From NCBI RefSeq assembly GCF_000350225.1, contig NW_005179094.1:62001-126000 (forward strand): DNA of 64,000 nucleotides. The letters are read 5' to 3'. Each line of letters opens with the position of its first letter. Position 1 is the first letter of the stretch. Under the pieces are notes generated by a model that saw only the letters and a list, made by a program, of their open reading frames with translations, was not told the DNA's origin and searched no databases. Shown piece after piece: positions 1 to 9,342 of this stretch. The stretch is from Chondrus crispus. Lineage: Eukaryota > Rhodophyta > Florideophyceae > Gigartinales > Gigartinaceae. The translations under genes were made by a program, and so were the position numbers.

Positions 1-1291
1 GGAGATCGGGATGGAAGGCCGGTTCAGGAATGTTGGTGTCCGGGGGAAGTCGTGGTATGGAAGGAAGGTCGCTAGGGATGGAAGGTGTGTGTGAGAAGCC
101 CACACCGCGGCGACCGCGGGTGGTATGTCCGACAGTGGGGTCCGATGAAGGAAACATGGAGATCGTCTTACTCTCACGCAAGCGGCGACCGATGGTCGGA
201 AGAAAAAGGAAGAAGTTGGGAAGCAAGGGAGTGAAGCCGCTGCGCGAGAGCGCTCAGAAGGGGGATATGTAGTGCAACACCCGTCTCGGATAGGGGAAAA
301 AAGGAAGTGAAAAAGGAAAAAAATTTGATACTGTAGTCCGGGTTTGGGGGACACACGTGTGCGACGAAGCGCACGATTATTTTAATTATTTAATTTATTT
401 ACTAATTAGATCTAGAATCTAGAGCCGGGAGCTACTGTACTCGCCCCGGCGGGGCTCTATATAACTTAGCCCTTTGACCGAACAAGTCAATAAACCAACC
501 CGAGTTGCCGGAGTTGAATGTCGCCTTGGTTGAAGTCCGTCTCTACGAAGACGCTCCCTTTTACCTAAGCCTACGGCATCCTTTAGCGCTCGGGGGTCCC
601 ATTTCTTTTTCCTTTATTTCCCTATCCTTTTCTATCTCTACTTCTACCTATTGTTCCCTTATCTTGTGTTGGTGCCATCGGCCTCGGTTGCGACCGAACC
701 GGTGTAGGTGTCTGTGCCATCGGGCGACACAGTTGACGTAGCGCTGCTACTTTGACCCATTTTCCGACGGAGATTGTTGCAACGACGTCTCCCTCGAAGG
801 GCTCCGTCGTGTTACGAGCCAGTGTTGGTGCCATCGGCCTCGGTTACGACCGAACCGGTGTAGGTGTTTCCAGCCATCGGGCGACACAGTTGGTGTAGCG
901 CTGCTACTTTCACTTCATCCCGTCGGGCTGCGTTGCGACGCCCCCGTCGAAGGCCTTGTCGCGTTACAAGGTGTCGAAGAAGCTCAACGAGTATTGGCCT
1001 TACAACCCAGTCGAACCGGGGTACCTACGTACGCGCCCCACCCCACACTCGTCGAGCAGTTCTCTTCGCAAGTCTCTACCACACCGATCCCGGGCCGGGC
1101 TATTTCTCTGTGCCCCCCCCCCCATCAGGGATCTGATCTACTACGAGTTGCAAGCTCGTTTAAACGGAGATGAGAGAGTCGGACACTCCGTAGCGCTGTG
1201 CCATCGGCAGTTCTTCTTTTTTTGGTTGCTGTTGTTGTTTTTGCTGGACCATCGGACCGCGGTCTCTGCCCGACAGGCGCATTGCACTACA
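1..1291 (+). mobile_element. LTR retrotransposon C-1, 3' end only
   Basis: This is the 3' end of a plus-strand LTR element that begins left of the window. Bases 1-267 are its last internal stretch and end in a purine-rich tract (CAGAAGGGGGA, about 255-265), the usual plus-strand primer site next to a 3' LTR. The LTR follows at 268-1291. To the right the sequence changes abruptly to minus-strand pol of element B-1, so C-1 was inserted into B-1. No coding domain is recognisable in the visible internal part, so the superfamily cannot be assigned. Whether the element is whole cannot be judged. Confidence 0.7.
268..1291 (+). repeat. 3' LTR of element C-1 (1024 bp)
   Basis: The LTR starts TGTAGTGCAAC and ends GCATTGCACTACA, so its ends are inverted repeats of about 10 bp. 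A TATATAA box lies at 458-464 and an AATAAA at about 489, which supports the plus orientation. A second, shorter LTR of the same family lies at 11711-12536 with matching landmarks in the same order. Confidence 0.72.
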
Positions 1292-1419
1292 CATTGACGG
1301 CCTGATGATCACAGCTCGCGGTACAAGCGTGGTCCGCGAGCTCGTTCGATACGTCTCGAACTGTCGTGCCCCCGTCGAAAGTGGGGATGTCGTCATCCAC
1401 CTCGACGGTGCGGCGAGTG

Positions 1420-4156
1420 TCATCGGCGACCTTCGGCGACACGAGTCGTGACAGGGCATCGGGCACCTGATGCACGCGTCCGGGGCGGTACTGAATGGTG
1501 AAATCGTATTCAGCCAGACGTAGCCGCCACCGGGTGAGTCTTCAGGAACTCTCGGTGAGGGACATGAGCCATCGGAGGGCGTCATGGTCCGTCCGTACGG
1601 TAAACTTCGTGCCTTCGACGTACGGCCGTAGTGTGCGGACGGCCCACACTACGGCGAAGCACTCGCGTTCGGTAGCGCTGTAGTTGCGTTCACTATCGGA
1701 CAGTGAGTACGACCAATACCCCACGGGGCGCCTGTCGTTCGGCTCTTCGTGCTCCTGAAGTAAGGTGCAGCCGAGTTGGTAGGCACTCGCGTCGGTGTCT
1801 ATCATGTACGGACAACCGTGCCGGGGCAACGCGAGGATCGGCGGAGCGATCATGCACTTCTTAAGGTTCTCGAACGCCTGAAGTTGCAGCTCCGTGGGGT
1901 TATAGAAATCGAGATCTGAATCCTTGCGCGTCATGTCGGTCAGAGGACGCGCAATCTTGGCGAACCCCTTAACGAATCGGCGGTATACGTTACACGCCCC
2001 GAGGAACGAGCGCACTTGCGTCAGCGTCCTCGAGAACGTGAACGTCTTGAAAGCGTCGGCCGCCGTATCGGCCACGCTCAACTTGCCTGGGGAGATGACG
2101 TGCCCCAGGTAGTGCACCTTCGGTCGGAAGAAGCTGCACTGCTTGAGTTTAAGGGAGATACCGGAACTCCGCAGTAAGCTCAATACGGTATCGAGATGCC
2201 TCGCGTGTTCTCCGTGCGTACGGGAGAACACGATCACGTCGTCGAGATAGACGAGGCATATTTGCCAGCGGACTCCGGAGATTATTATGTCGAGCGCACG
2301 TTAGAAGGTGGCCGGTGCCCCTTTGAGCCCAAACGGCATGCGCAAGTGGCGAAACGTGCCCATGTGCGTCGTAAACGTGGTCTTATCCCGGTCTTCCGGA
2401 GCGACCGGGATCTGCCAATAACCGGAATTGCAGTCTAACGTGGTGAAGACGGCTGCATCTCCTAACGAGTCGATGCAGTCCTCCATCCGTGGCAGCGGAT
2501 ACGAATCCGCTGCGGTCTTCGCGTTGAGACGCCGGTAGTCCACGCGGAACCGAAGAGAGCCGTCTTTCTTCTGTACGAGCACCACGGGGGATGCCCACTC
2601 GGTGCTCGCGGGTTCGATAACCCCTGCGTTCAACATCTTGCTGACCTCCTTCGCGACCATTTCGCGCATGGCCGGGCCATTCCAATAGGGCATAGAACGA
2701 ATCGGTTTCGTTCCCGGTTCGAGGGGAATGCGGTGCTCCGTGGCTTGGATCGTTCCAAGCGCACCGCTCCACAGACTCGAGTGCTTACGGAGCATTTCGA
2801 GTACGTGGCCACGGAGCTTGTCATCGTCGATGTATGACAGGTCGATCTCTTTTTCCCAATCCATCGGTGGATTTTCGGGATCCTTTTGCTGGGGGAGTAC
2901 AGTACCCCTCGCCGTCGGTTGGCATAAAGGTGACCGTTCGTCCGGGTCGACCCCCCTGCCCCCGGCGGCGGTCTTATCGTCGGAGTTGGATCGGCCAACT
3001 CCTTCCCCACCGACTTGATCGGTCAAGTCGGTCAGGTGTAGCGCGTGCACGATCCCCTCGGCGACCTTACGTTCGGGAGTGAGGATCGCGAGTGGGTTGC
3101 GCTTCGCGTATCCCACGACGTTGTGCTTCGGAAGCCTGCTTTCTCGTCGTGAGAAATTCGCGACGATGACGTCGAAGGTCTGATTCGGTAGGACCTCCGC
3201 GACGCCATTCGTCAGCCTCACTCCGTGTCGGTGTTGGAGTGAGGTCCTGGGTTCCAGGAACACGAGGCCCCTCCCCGCGGTTGTCACACGCACGCAGGCT
3301 TGTGACATAGCGCGGATGGTAACCCAGCGGGCGATTCGGATCGCTTGTGGGGCCTCCTCGCGTACGTCTGGCCGACCCGTGTGTCGCCCGTGTCGCCTGG
3401 TAGGGGGAGTCGACTCCCCCTTTCCGTCGACGACGGCGACGGAATCGCCTTGGCGTAGCTCCATTCGTTGAGCTTCGATGTCGATACATCGCACGTGCGT
3501 ATCGATGAAGGTCGTGCCGAGGAGGACTGGCACGGCGAGCTGGTCCGCGACTACGAACGGAATTCGGAACACCGTGTTCCTCAACCGCACGGCCAGGCGG
3601 ACGACGGCCGAAAACTTGAGGGGGTTGCTATTTGCGCCTACCAGTCGTGGCAGAGGTGCGTCGTGCACGACGTAACGCGTCCAATCGGGGGAAGGTCGGC
3701 CTTCCTCACCAGATTATACCCCGAGCACGTATCAACGGCGATCGTGCAGGGTTTAAATGCATTTCCCTCTGTGGCTATCGAGCCGAGGACGTTGTAAATC
3801 TTCGACGTCATAAGGCAAATGACGCCGTCGACAACCTTCTTGGCGGCCTTATCGGTGAGGTAGTTCCGCCGGGGCCTTCGATTTCGGTGCTGGCCCCGCT
3901 TGCGTTTCCTTCTCCCCCTTTCTTGGGGCGTCCGCGGATCAGTGACGCCCCCCGGATTATTCGAGTCCGTACAACACGGACCCTTCTCCGGCGACCTTGG
4001 GCTCGCGGGAGTCAGGGGGTCGACCGAGCCTTTTCGGTCGTCGTTGCCCCCGTCACCATTGTTACGCCTCACCGGGACGTCGGCTGTCCCGGTGTCTTGT
4101 CCTCCTAACGTCGGGCCTTCGGAGGCCTCGACGTGCGCTCCCTCCTGTATCGGCAT
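1420..4156 (-). pseudogene. B-1 pol region (protease, RT, RNase H)
   Basis: Read on the minus strand, this region shows a retropepsin-like motif (VDTCSG), then a Gypsy reverse transcriptase with the conserved KKDGSLRFRVDYRRLN and MPFGLKGAPATF blocks. A Gypsy RNase H follows, with the ATERECFAVVWA block and the DALSRL tail that normally precedes the integrase. The order protease-RT-RNase H fits the Ty3/Gypsy superfamily. The region is decayed and lacks its integrase. Confidence 0.82.
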
Positions 4157-4394
4157 TACAGGAGCTCCCGTGCTCGCCTCCGGCAGCGGGGGATGTATTA
4201 TTGGACAATACCCCCCGTGTCCTTGGCGAGCACGCGGGGTCTGGTCTAGTTCTTGGGGAAAAGACAGCTCACGCGACCGCGTGTACGTAACCGTCTTTAC
4301 CCTTTTTTCGAACTACCCGTGCTATCGAAGCTAACCTCCTGGCTATCGACGGCCAGGTCTTCTTCGGGTAGCCGGCCGGGTCGGGACGATTCCC

Positions 4395-6803
4395 TCACTG
4401 CGGCTCGGCGGCCTTGGCGAAGTACTCGGGTACCTCCAGGCCTTGACCTGCGGCGTCCGGTCGTCGCAGGATATGGGGGACGAAGCGAGTCGGCTCTCCT
4501 TCGTGACCCTCCGTGGGTAGAGGGTACGGATCCTGTACCCAGTCTTGCAGGTACATTATCGCATTTTGTACCTGTTGGGGTAGCCGAGAACGGTCTCGGT
4601 CCCCTCTTTCTCCTTGTCGGGGGTACCTTGTGTCCGCCTGCCGGTAGGCGGGTCGATCCCGACGATCGACTTCGTTGCGACGGTACCCGCCTCCACGGGG
4701 GGCGAAGCGTGCGCCCCCACCCGATCGGTTCGGGAAACCTTGACGCGGGGGACGGCCCTCGCCTGCCGCTTGCCGGAGGAGATTACGCGCACCAGGGCGC
4801 GTCTCCATCTGGTAGCGGTAGTTCCTGTACGATGTAAACATTCGTTGTTCCGGCGACAGGAACGGACACGCGTACATGGCAAGCCCGTACGTACGGCATA
4901 GACAGCACACGTACGCGCTACCGTCCGTTGAGGCGAAGGTCGCCGCGTGCCGCACCTCCTCATCGGTGAGGAGGGGTACGCGAGGCGCTCCGCCTCCTGC
5001 ATCTCGGTTCGATATGTCGAGCTCTGCGACCCGGGGGCCCGTACCCCTTGCCACTCTTGGAGTGGCCGCGAAGGGGGTCGCGTAACTCGATGTCGTTCCG
5101 GTCGACATCGGTGGGGGGGTTCGTGCCCCCACAGGCCCAGCTCCTTGCGTAATGAGGACAGGGTCGGCCTGCCACTCATCCTCCCCGATAAGGAGGGTCG
5201 AGGCGGGCGAACTTGTCGCGGCGGACTTCGTAGTCCTGCCAGCCTTCCCTGCCGGTTTCGAATCCGGCAGAGGTAAACTGCGCCGAGCGCGGTACGTTGT
5301 ACCTTTCGCCGTGGCGAAACGGCGGATGGTCGTAAGATCGGTCTTCTGACTGCCTGGCAGCCTTTGCACAGTTTCAGATACTGCGGCACGGGTTGCCGGT
5401 GCAAGTCCCCGCACGAAGTAGTGCGCAAGGGACTGTCCGGAGAAGACTGCCGTGCATCGGAACGCGGCAGTCTCGAGTCGGTCAGCAAACGGTCTTCCCG
5501 TCTCATGCGATTGCTGTCGCGCCGTAGCGACATCGTCGTACGCTTCACCTAACACGTCGTACGTGAGGTAGCGTTTCAAGAATTGATTCACGAGCCCCGG
5601 CCAGCTCACGTCGTCATGGAGCTGGCCGGCGCGGAGGCCACGCATCGTATAACTCGTATACAGGCGCTCCGCGTCGCGCTCGAGGAAGTGCGCGAAGACT
5701 CGTACCGCAACACTTTCGGTCAGGTGTTGCGAGTTGAAGGTGATTCGGATATCCTTCAAGAACGGCAGCAGCTGGATCGGGTCGGTACCGTCGAAGCTGC
5801 GCATCGTTGGACGGATCCCAGGACAGCGATGGACGTACTTCGCGATCCGTCCCGCGTCACCCGAGGTAACGAGCCTCGAGGTGTTATCCAAGCGGTACAT
5901 ACGATAGTCAGCAACAGCGCTGAACTCTTGGATCATCGTATGTACCGGCTCGAGCCCGGGTTCAGCGGGACCCATCGTGCCGATGGAGGTAAACGGTAGC
6001 GTACGGACGTCTATCGGACCTGGATGCTCGGCGTAACTCGCCAGCGGGTAGCCGCCCAAGCGGGGATCCACGGAGAACATCGGTTCTCCGGATCCGCGGG
6101 CGGCTCCTCCGCGGTCCTGTTCGTCTGCGTACGATACGCAGTCCACTTGCCGCCTACTTTCGGCGATAGGCGGAAAGGCTTGGGTCTCAGACGCGAAGTT
6201 CGCGTCTATCGGAGGACGGCTTCCTTCTGCAGTCCGACTGGTAGCGGCACCAGTCGGACGCCAACCTTCGGGGGCGGCGGCGCTCGGAAGTACGGTACCA
6301 CCGGGCCCTCTCGAGGGAGCACCGGGTAGCCTTTCGGCCATGGTACGTTCCATGTCCCGAGCACGCCGACGAGTGGCGTCGAGCTCAGCGGAGAGGTGCG
6401 CGAACGCACCCAATTGCTCTGCGGACGGAGAGGTTTGGTCCTCGGGTCGTCTCACCGAGGTTGGCTTCTCAGGGCGACCTTGCCCGGACGGTCCGGGCGA
6501 GGCGAAACGGGAGTCTTCGACGAGCACTATCCGCGAGTGTAACTCGTCGATCAGTGCTCGGAGATTCTCTAAGGACTGCGTCACTCTATCGAACCTCCCT
6601 TCACGCAGGGAGCGGAGTTCGGCCATACATCGAGTGTATACATGGTCCGATACACCGATCCGAAGGGAAGTACGGACTTCCTCGATGTATTCGGCTATGC
6701 GTTCGAACATCGCCGCCGCTCTTTCCTCGGAGGATCCGAGCGACGGTTCGCGGTCACGAGGACCTGCGTCGCCGTCGCCTGACGGGGCGGATGGGGACTG
6801 CAC
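4395..6803 (-). CDS. B-1 gag
   Basis: A long open frame of about 800 residues directly after the B-1 LTR and primer site, in the position of gag. The N-terminal part is rich in Ser, Pro, Glu and Arg. A central stretch resembles retrotransposon capsid, and a CCxC-type cysteine cluster (AYVCCLCRTYG) lies in the C-terminal third, followed by an Arg/Gly-rich tail that suits nucleic-acid binding. The start of the B-2 gag at 63860 shares the motif GDGDAGPRDREPS with this protein, which confirms the family link. It is a fossil structural gene, not a host gene. Confidence 0.75.
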   Translation of the reverse strand: MQSPSAPSGDGDAGPRDREPSLGSSEERAAAMFERIAEYIEEVRTSLRIGVSDHVYTRCMAELRSLREGRFDRVTQSLENLRALIDELHSRIVLVEDSRFASPGPSGQGRPEKPTSVRRPEDQTSPSAEQLGAFAHLSAELDATRRRARDMERTMAERLPGAPSRGPGGTVLPSAAAPEGWRPTGAATSRTAEGSRPPIDANFASETQAFPPIAESRRQVDCVSYADEQDRGGAARGSGEPMFSVDPRLGGYPLASYAEHPGPIDVRTLPFTSIGTMGPAEPGLEPVHTMIQEFSAVADYRMYRLDNTSRLVTSGDAGRIAKYVHRCPGIRPTMRSFDGTDPIQLLPFLKDIRITFNSQHLTESVAVRVFAHFLERDAERLYTSYTMRGLRAGQLHDDVSWPGLVNQFLKRYLTYDVLGEAYDDVATARQQSHETGRPFADRLETAAFRCTAVFSGQSLAHYFVRGLAPATRAAVSETVQRLPGSQKTDLTTIRRFATAKGTTYRARRSLPLPDSKPAGKAGRTTKSAATSSPASTLLIGEDEWQADPVLITQGAGPVGARTPPPMSTGTTSSYATPFAATPRVARGTGPRVAELDISNRDAGGGAPRVPLLTDEEVRHAATFASTDGSAYVCCLCRTYGLAMYACPFLSPEQRMFTSYRNYRYQMETRPGARNLLRQAAGEGRPPRQGFPNRSGGGARFAPRGGGYRRNEVDRRDRPAYRQADTRYPRQGERGDRDRSRLPQQVQNAIMYLQDWVQDPYPLPTEGHEGEPTRFVPHILRRPDAAGQGLEVPEYFAKAAEPQ

Positions 6804-6924
6804 AGCGGCCGGACTCAGATCCGCCGCTTCGGAGCGGATCGAGGGCTCAAACTCTTGGCTAGTCTCGACGCGATCGGTCCGCAGAGGGAAGCGGAAGTCT
6901 TCTCGGAGGTCGGACTCCAGGGTC

Positions 6925-6942
6925 TTCTAGGTCGTGAGACCA
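6925..6942 (-). promoter_or_regulatory. Primer-binding site of B-1
   Basis: On the minus strand, one base after the LTR, the sequence reads TGGTCTCACGACCTAG, the complement of a tRNA 3' end finishing in GAGACCA. The same site with one change follows the B-2 LTR at 63784. The tRNA was not identified. Confidence 0.6.
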
Positions 6943-6943
6943 C

Positions 6944-7326
6944 TGTAGCATAAACACCCCCAGCGATAGGGGTGTATGCACAGTTCGACCGAGACCCCGT
7001 CCGATCGGGAAGACGGGGGGGGGGGGTGAAGCAGGACACCAGCTAACGGCACCGAGCGCGGGTTGAGGACGCGCGCGGTACGCCCACGAGTCGGCTCCGC
7101 CTCTGCCTGTCGGTACTGGATCGTTACCCAGCACCGCGCCGGGGCGTGGAGGCGTTGAACCGCTCGCGCGTACCGGCGTCCTCCCCGTTCCCGCTCTAAC
7201 ACTCAACCCGGGCCCGCTGCCCGGTGCCGTTAGCTGGTGTCCTGCTTCACCCCCCCGTCTTCCCGATCGGACGGGTCTCGGTCGAACTGTGCATACACCC
7301 CTATCGCTGGGGGTGTTTATGCTACA
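6944..7326 (-). repeat. 5' LTR of B-1 with about 100-bp inverted arms (383 bp)
   Basis: The sequence begins TGTAGCATAAAC and ends with its exact reverse complement. The inversion runs for about 100-125 bp at each end (6944 to about 7070, and about 7200 to 7326), with differences mainly in poly-G/C run length. The LTR could therefore fold into a very long hairpin with a loop of roughly 130-150 bases. The loop part aligns with the B-2 LTR in the opposite orientation relative to the direction of the element. Confidence 0.75.
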
Positions 7327-8589
7327 CAGCCTATACGTGCGGTAGTCGACGGCCTTGGTGAACAGGTCGTTCAGCGGCCTGATCACCGGCAACCGTTTCG
7401 GATCCCGCCTCGGGGCAGACCGGCGGTCTCTGCCCCTGCGATGGCGGTCTCCTCCGCCGCCGGGGCTACAGTGGCCGTCCAGGTCGGAGTCTCCTCGCCG
7501 GAACCGACGTCGGTCGCGCGCATTGCGACCTCTGCGGTCGCTTCTGCGCGATTCGTCCGACTCGGTGTCCTCGTCATCGGAGGGGTATCCACCTCCTCCG
7601 GCATCGCGGTATCGCGTATAGCGTCCTTCGCGGTTATAACCGGAGGGGTAACCGACCCCTCCGGCATCGCGGTATCGTGCGTAGCGTCCGTCGTGGTTCT
7701 TGCGCGTCGCCCGGTGGAGACGTCTTGGGTCTTCTTCCTCGGAGGGGATATCTGTACCCTCCGAGTTATATCCTTGAGCGCCGGGTGCGCTTCTTCTGCT
7801 CGACCGATACGGCTGTCGCTTTTCTGTCGCGACGCGCCCCGGGCGGTTTTCTGTCCCGCGGGGGCCAGCCGTATCGGCGAGTACGGGAGGGCCATTTTCT
7901 GTGGGCCCTCCTATAGCACCATAAATTAGTGGGAGGTAAATGGTCTTACCCTCCGGGTGAGGGGCCATTATACCGATCCCTGGTGCGGCGCCGATCGGTT
8001 CAGCGTGCGGTAGCGTAAAATCCGGAGCGGTTGAGTCGCGCTGCGCGTGCGCGTCGACTCCTGCTTCGGCGAGAAAGGTCGTGGCCAGACGATTGGCCAC
8101 GGCGGAGCTGATCGCTCCCTTTAGAGCCGTACCGGACGGGGATTCTTCATCCACAGTGGTGAGCGCAGTCACCACTTCGCATTGGACTTGAGCGGGTAGA
8201 AGTTCGTCCAAAAGCGGTGGTATCGCGCTGCGTATGTGCGCGTCCACGAGCGTGGGCACCGTTTGGTCGAGGCATACGCGCGCTACCTGGGGGAGTTTCG
8301 TAACGAGGAAATCCTCGACCCAGGCCTGGATGCGCGGCTGAATCGCGTCGACCATCCATGAGACGCGATTCTCAGTGCCTGCCGACACGGCCGGCGTAAC
8401 ATCCGATGCGGACGCTTGCGTGCGGCCCGGTCGCGGTGGTGGTCGCAGCAAGGCTTCCGGGTTCTCCACCAGGGGGCGCGGTGCGCCACTGCCACTGCGG
8501 GTGTTGAGACGCCCGGAGGCGGAGTCTCCCCCTTCTTCCGGTCGGATCATCGTCGAATACGCTTCGCGATCGACGCGGTGATTTCTCAT
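7327..8589 (-). pseudogene. A-1 gag, 5' part
   Basis: The reading starts MRNHRVDREAYSTM and runs until the B-1 insertion. It is rich in Arg, Gly and Asp, with two copies of a GRYxRYRDAGGxGYPSD repeat near its end. It aligns closely by eye with the A-2 gag at about 37.2-38.4 kb. It is fossil structural gene sequence, interrupted by another element. Confidence 0.72.
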
Positions 8590-8657
8590 CCTTTTCCGTC
8601 CGTACGGTTCTGCACGCGATCGAGCGACTACGCGTGCGGCTCAACCTCTAGAGCTAT

Positions 8658-8676
8658 CCCCTCCACAAGAGTACCA
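8658..8676 (-). promoter_or_regulatory. Primer-binding site of A-1
   Basis: On the minus strand this reads TGGTACTCTTGTGGAGGGG, the complement of a tRNA 3' end finishing in GAGUACCA. The identical 19 bases follow the 5' LTRs of A-2 (37075) and of the unrelated-looking element G (58932). Confidence 0.7.
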
Positions 8677-8679
8677 AAA

Positions 8680-9342
8680 TGTGGTATAACTCCTCTCCGC
8701 CCTGGGTTGGGTGAGAGGCAGAGGCTTTAGCGAGGGAGCACGCGGCGTGGACGCGACGCGCTAATTGAACCGATCGGACGAGCTCGCGAAAAGGGAGGGG
8801 CTCACTGGCCGGTTACGCGCAGTCGCCCCGTGGTGCGTGAACGGGAGCGACCGGTAACGGGTTAGAAGCCAGCGCCCGCGATAGACAACCGAAACGGACG
8901 TATATAGGCGCGAAAGGGACAGGGGCGAGCTTGCCCCAGTTTACTGGTGGGGACAGGTGTCAGGTCTTAACCCCTCAGAGGGACGCTTCGGACACCTGTC
9001 CCAGTATACAGTACCTGCCGCCTAGTGCGTACCAGGTACTGTACGCCATAAAAAAACTAGCGCCTCAATTCCTAATTACCGCGCGGACGCTGCAGCTACA
9101 CGTGTGTACTACTGTACACACGCGCTGCTTACAGACTACCGCACGGATGCCACGTGTGCTAGCGTACACGCGTAATACTAGCAGACTACCGCTTGGCCGA
9201 CACGTGCACTACTGTACACGTACGCCAGATTACGACCGCTCGGCACGCGCGCGCTCCCTACACGTGGGCACACCCGCCCACGTGTGCACCGTCACGGCCG
9301 TCTGTACTGTAGACCAACGAGCGGGCCGGTCGTTGTATCACA
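8680..9342 (-). repeat. 5' LTR of A-1 (663 bp)
   Basis: In element direction it runs from 9342 (TGTGATACAACG) to 8680 (GTTATACCACA) and is followed by the primer site. It aligns along its length with both A-2 LTRs, including a CACGTGT-rich repeat cluster in the first third and a TATATAC box. Confidence 0.78.

Larger units (their letters stand above)
1292..7326 (-). mobile_element. Gypsy (Ty3-like) retrotransposon B-1, 3' part missing
   Basis: A minus-strand Gypsy element. In its own direction it has a 5' LTR (7326-6944), a primer-binding site, gag (about 6.8-4.4 kb), protease (about 4.1-3.6 kb), reverse transcriptase (about 2.9-2.3 kb) and RNase H (about 2.2-1.4 kb). The integrase and 3' LTR are cut off where C-1 is inserted at 1291. 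B-1 itself sits inside the gag region of A-1: A sequence resumes at 7327, as shown by comparison with the uninterrupted copy near 38.4 kb. It is a fossil with roughly two or three breaks besides the insertion. B-2 at the right end of the window is a relative. Confidence 0.85.
7327..9342 (-). mobile_element. Gypsy retrotransposon A-1, 5' part
   Basis: A minus-strand copy of the same family as A-2 (36396-46206). It shows a 5' LTR (9342-8680), a primer site (8676-8658) and the first part of gag (about 8.6-7.3 kb), until B-1 interrupts it. The rest lies beyond the left edge of the window. The gag part closely matches A-2, including the repeated GRYxRYRDAGG motif. A-1 is inserted into Copia element D, whose coding sequence resumes at 9343. 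Confidence 0.85.

Noticed and set aside
4253-4837. Plus-strand frames across 3.6-6.9 kb
   Set aside because: They are mirror frames of the GC-rich minus-strand B-1 gag and pol, with no domain of their own.
8931-9342. The long plus-strand frame starting at 8931 as the N-terminus of Copia D
   Set aside because: This part lies within the A-1 LTR; the frame is open only by chance. D coding sequence begins at 9343.
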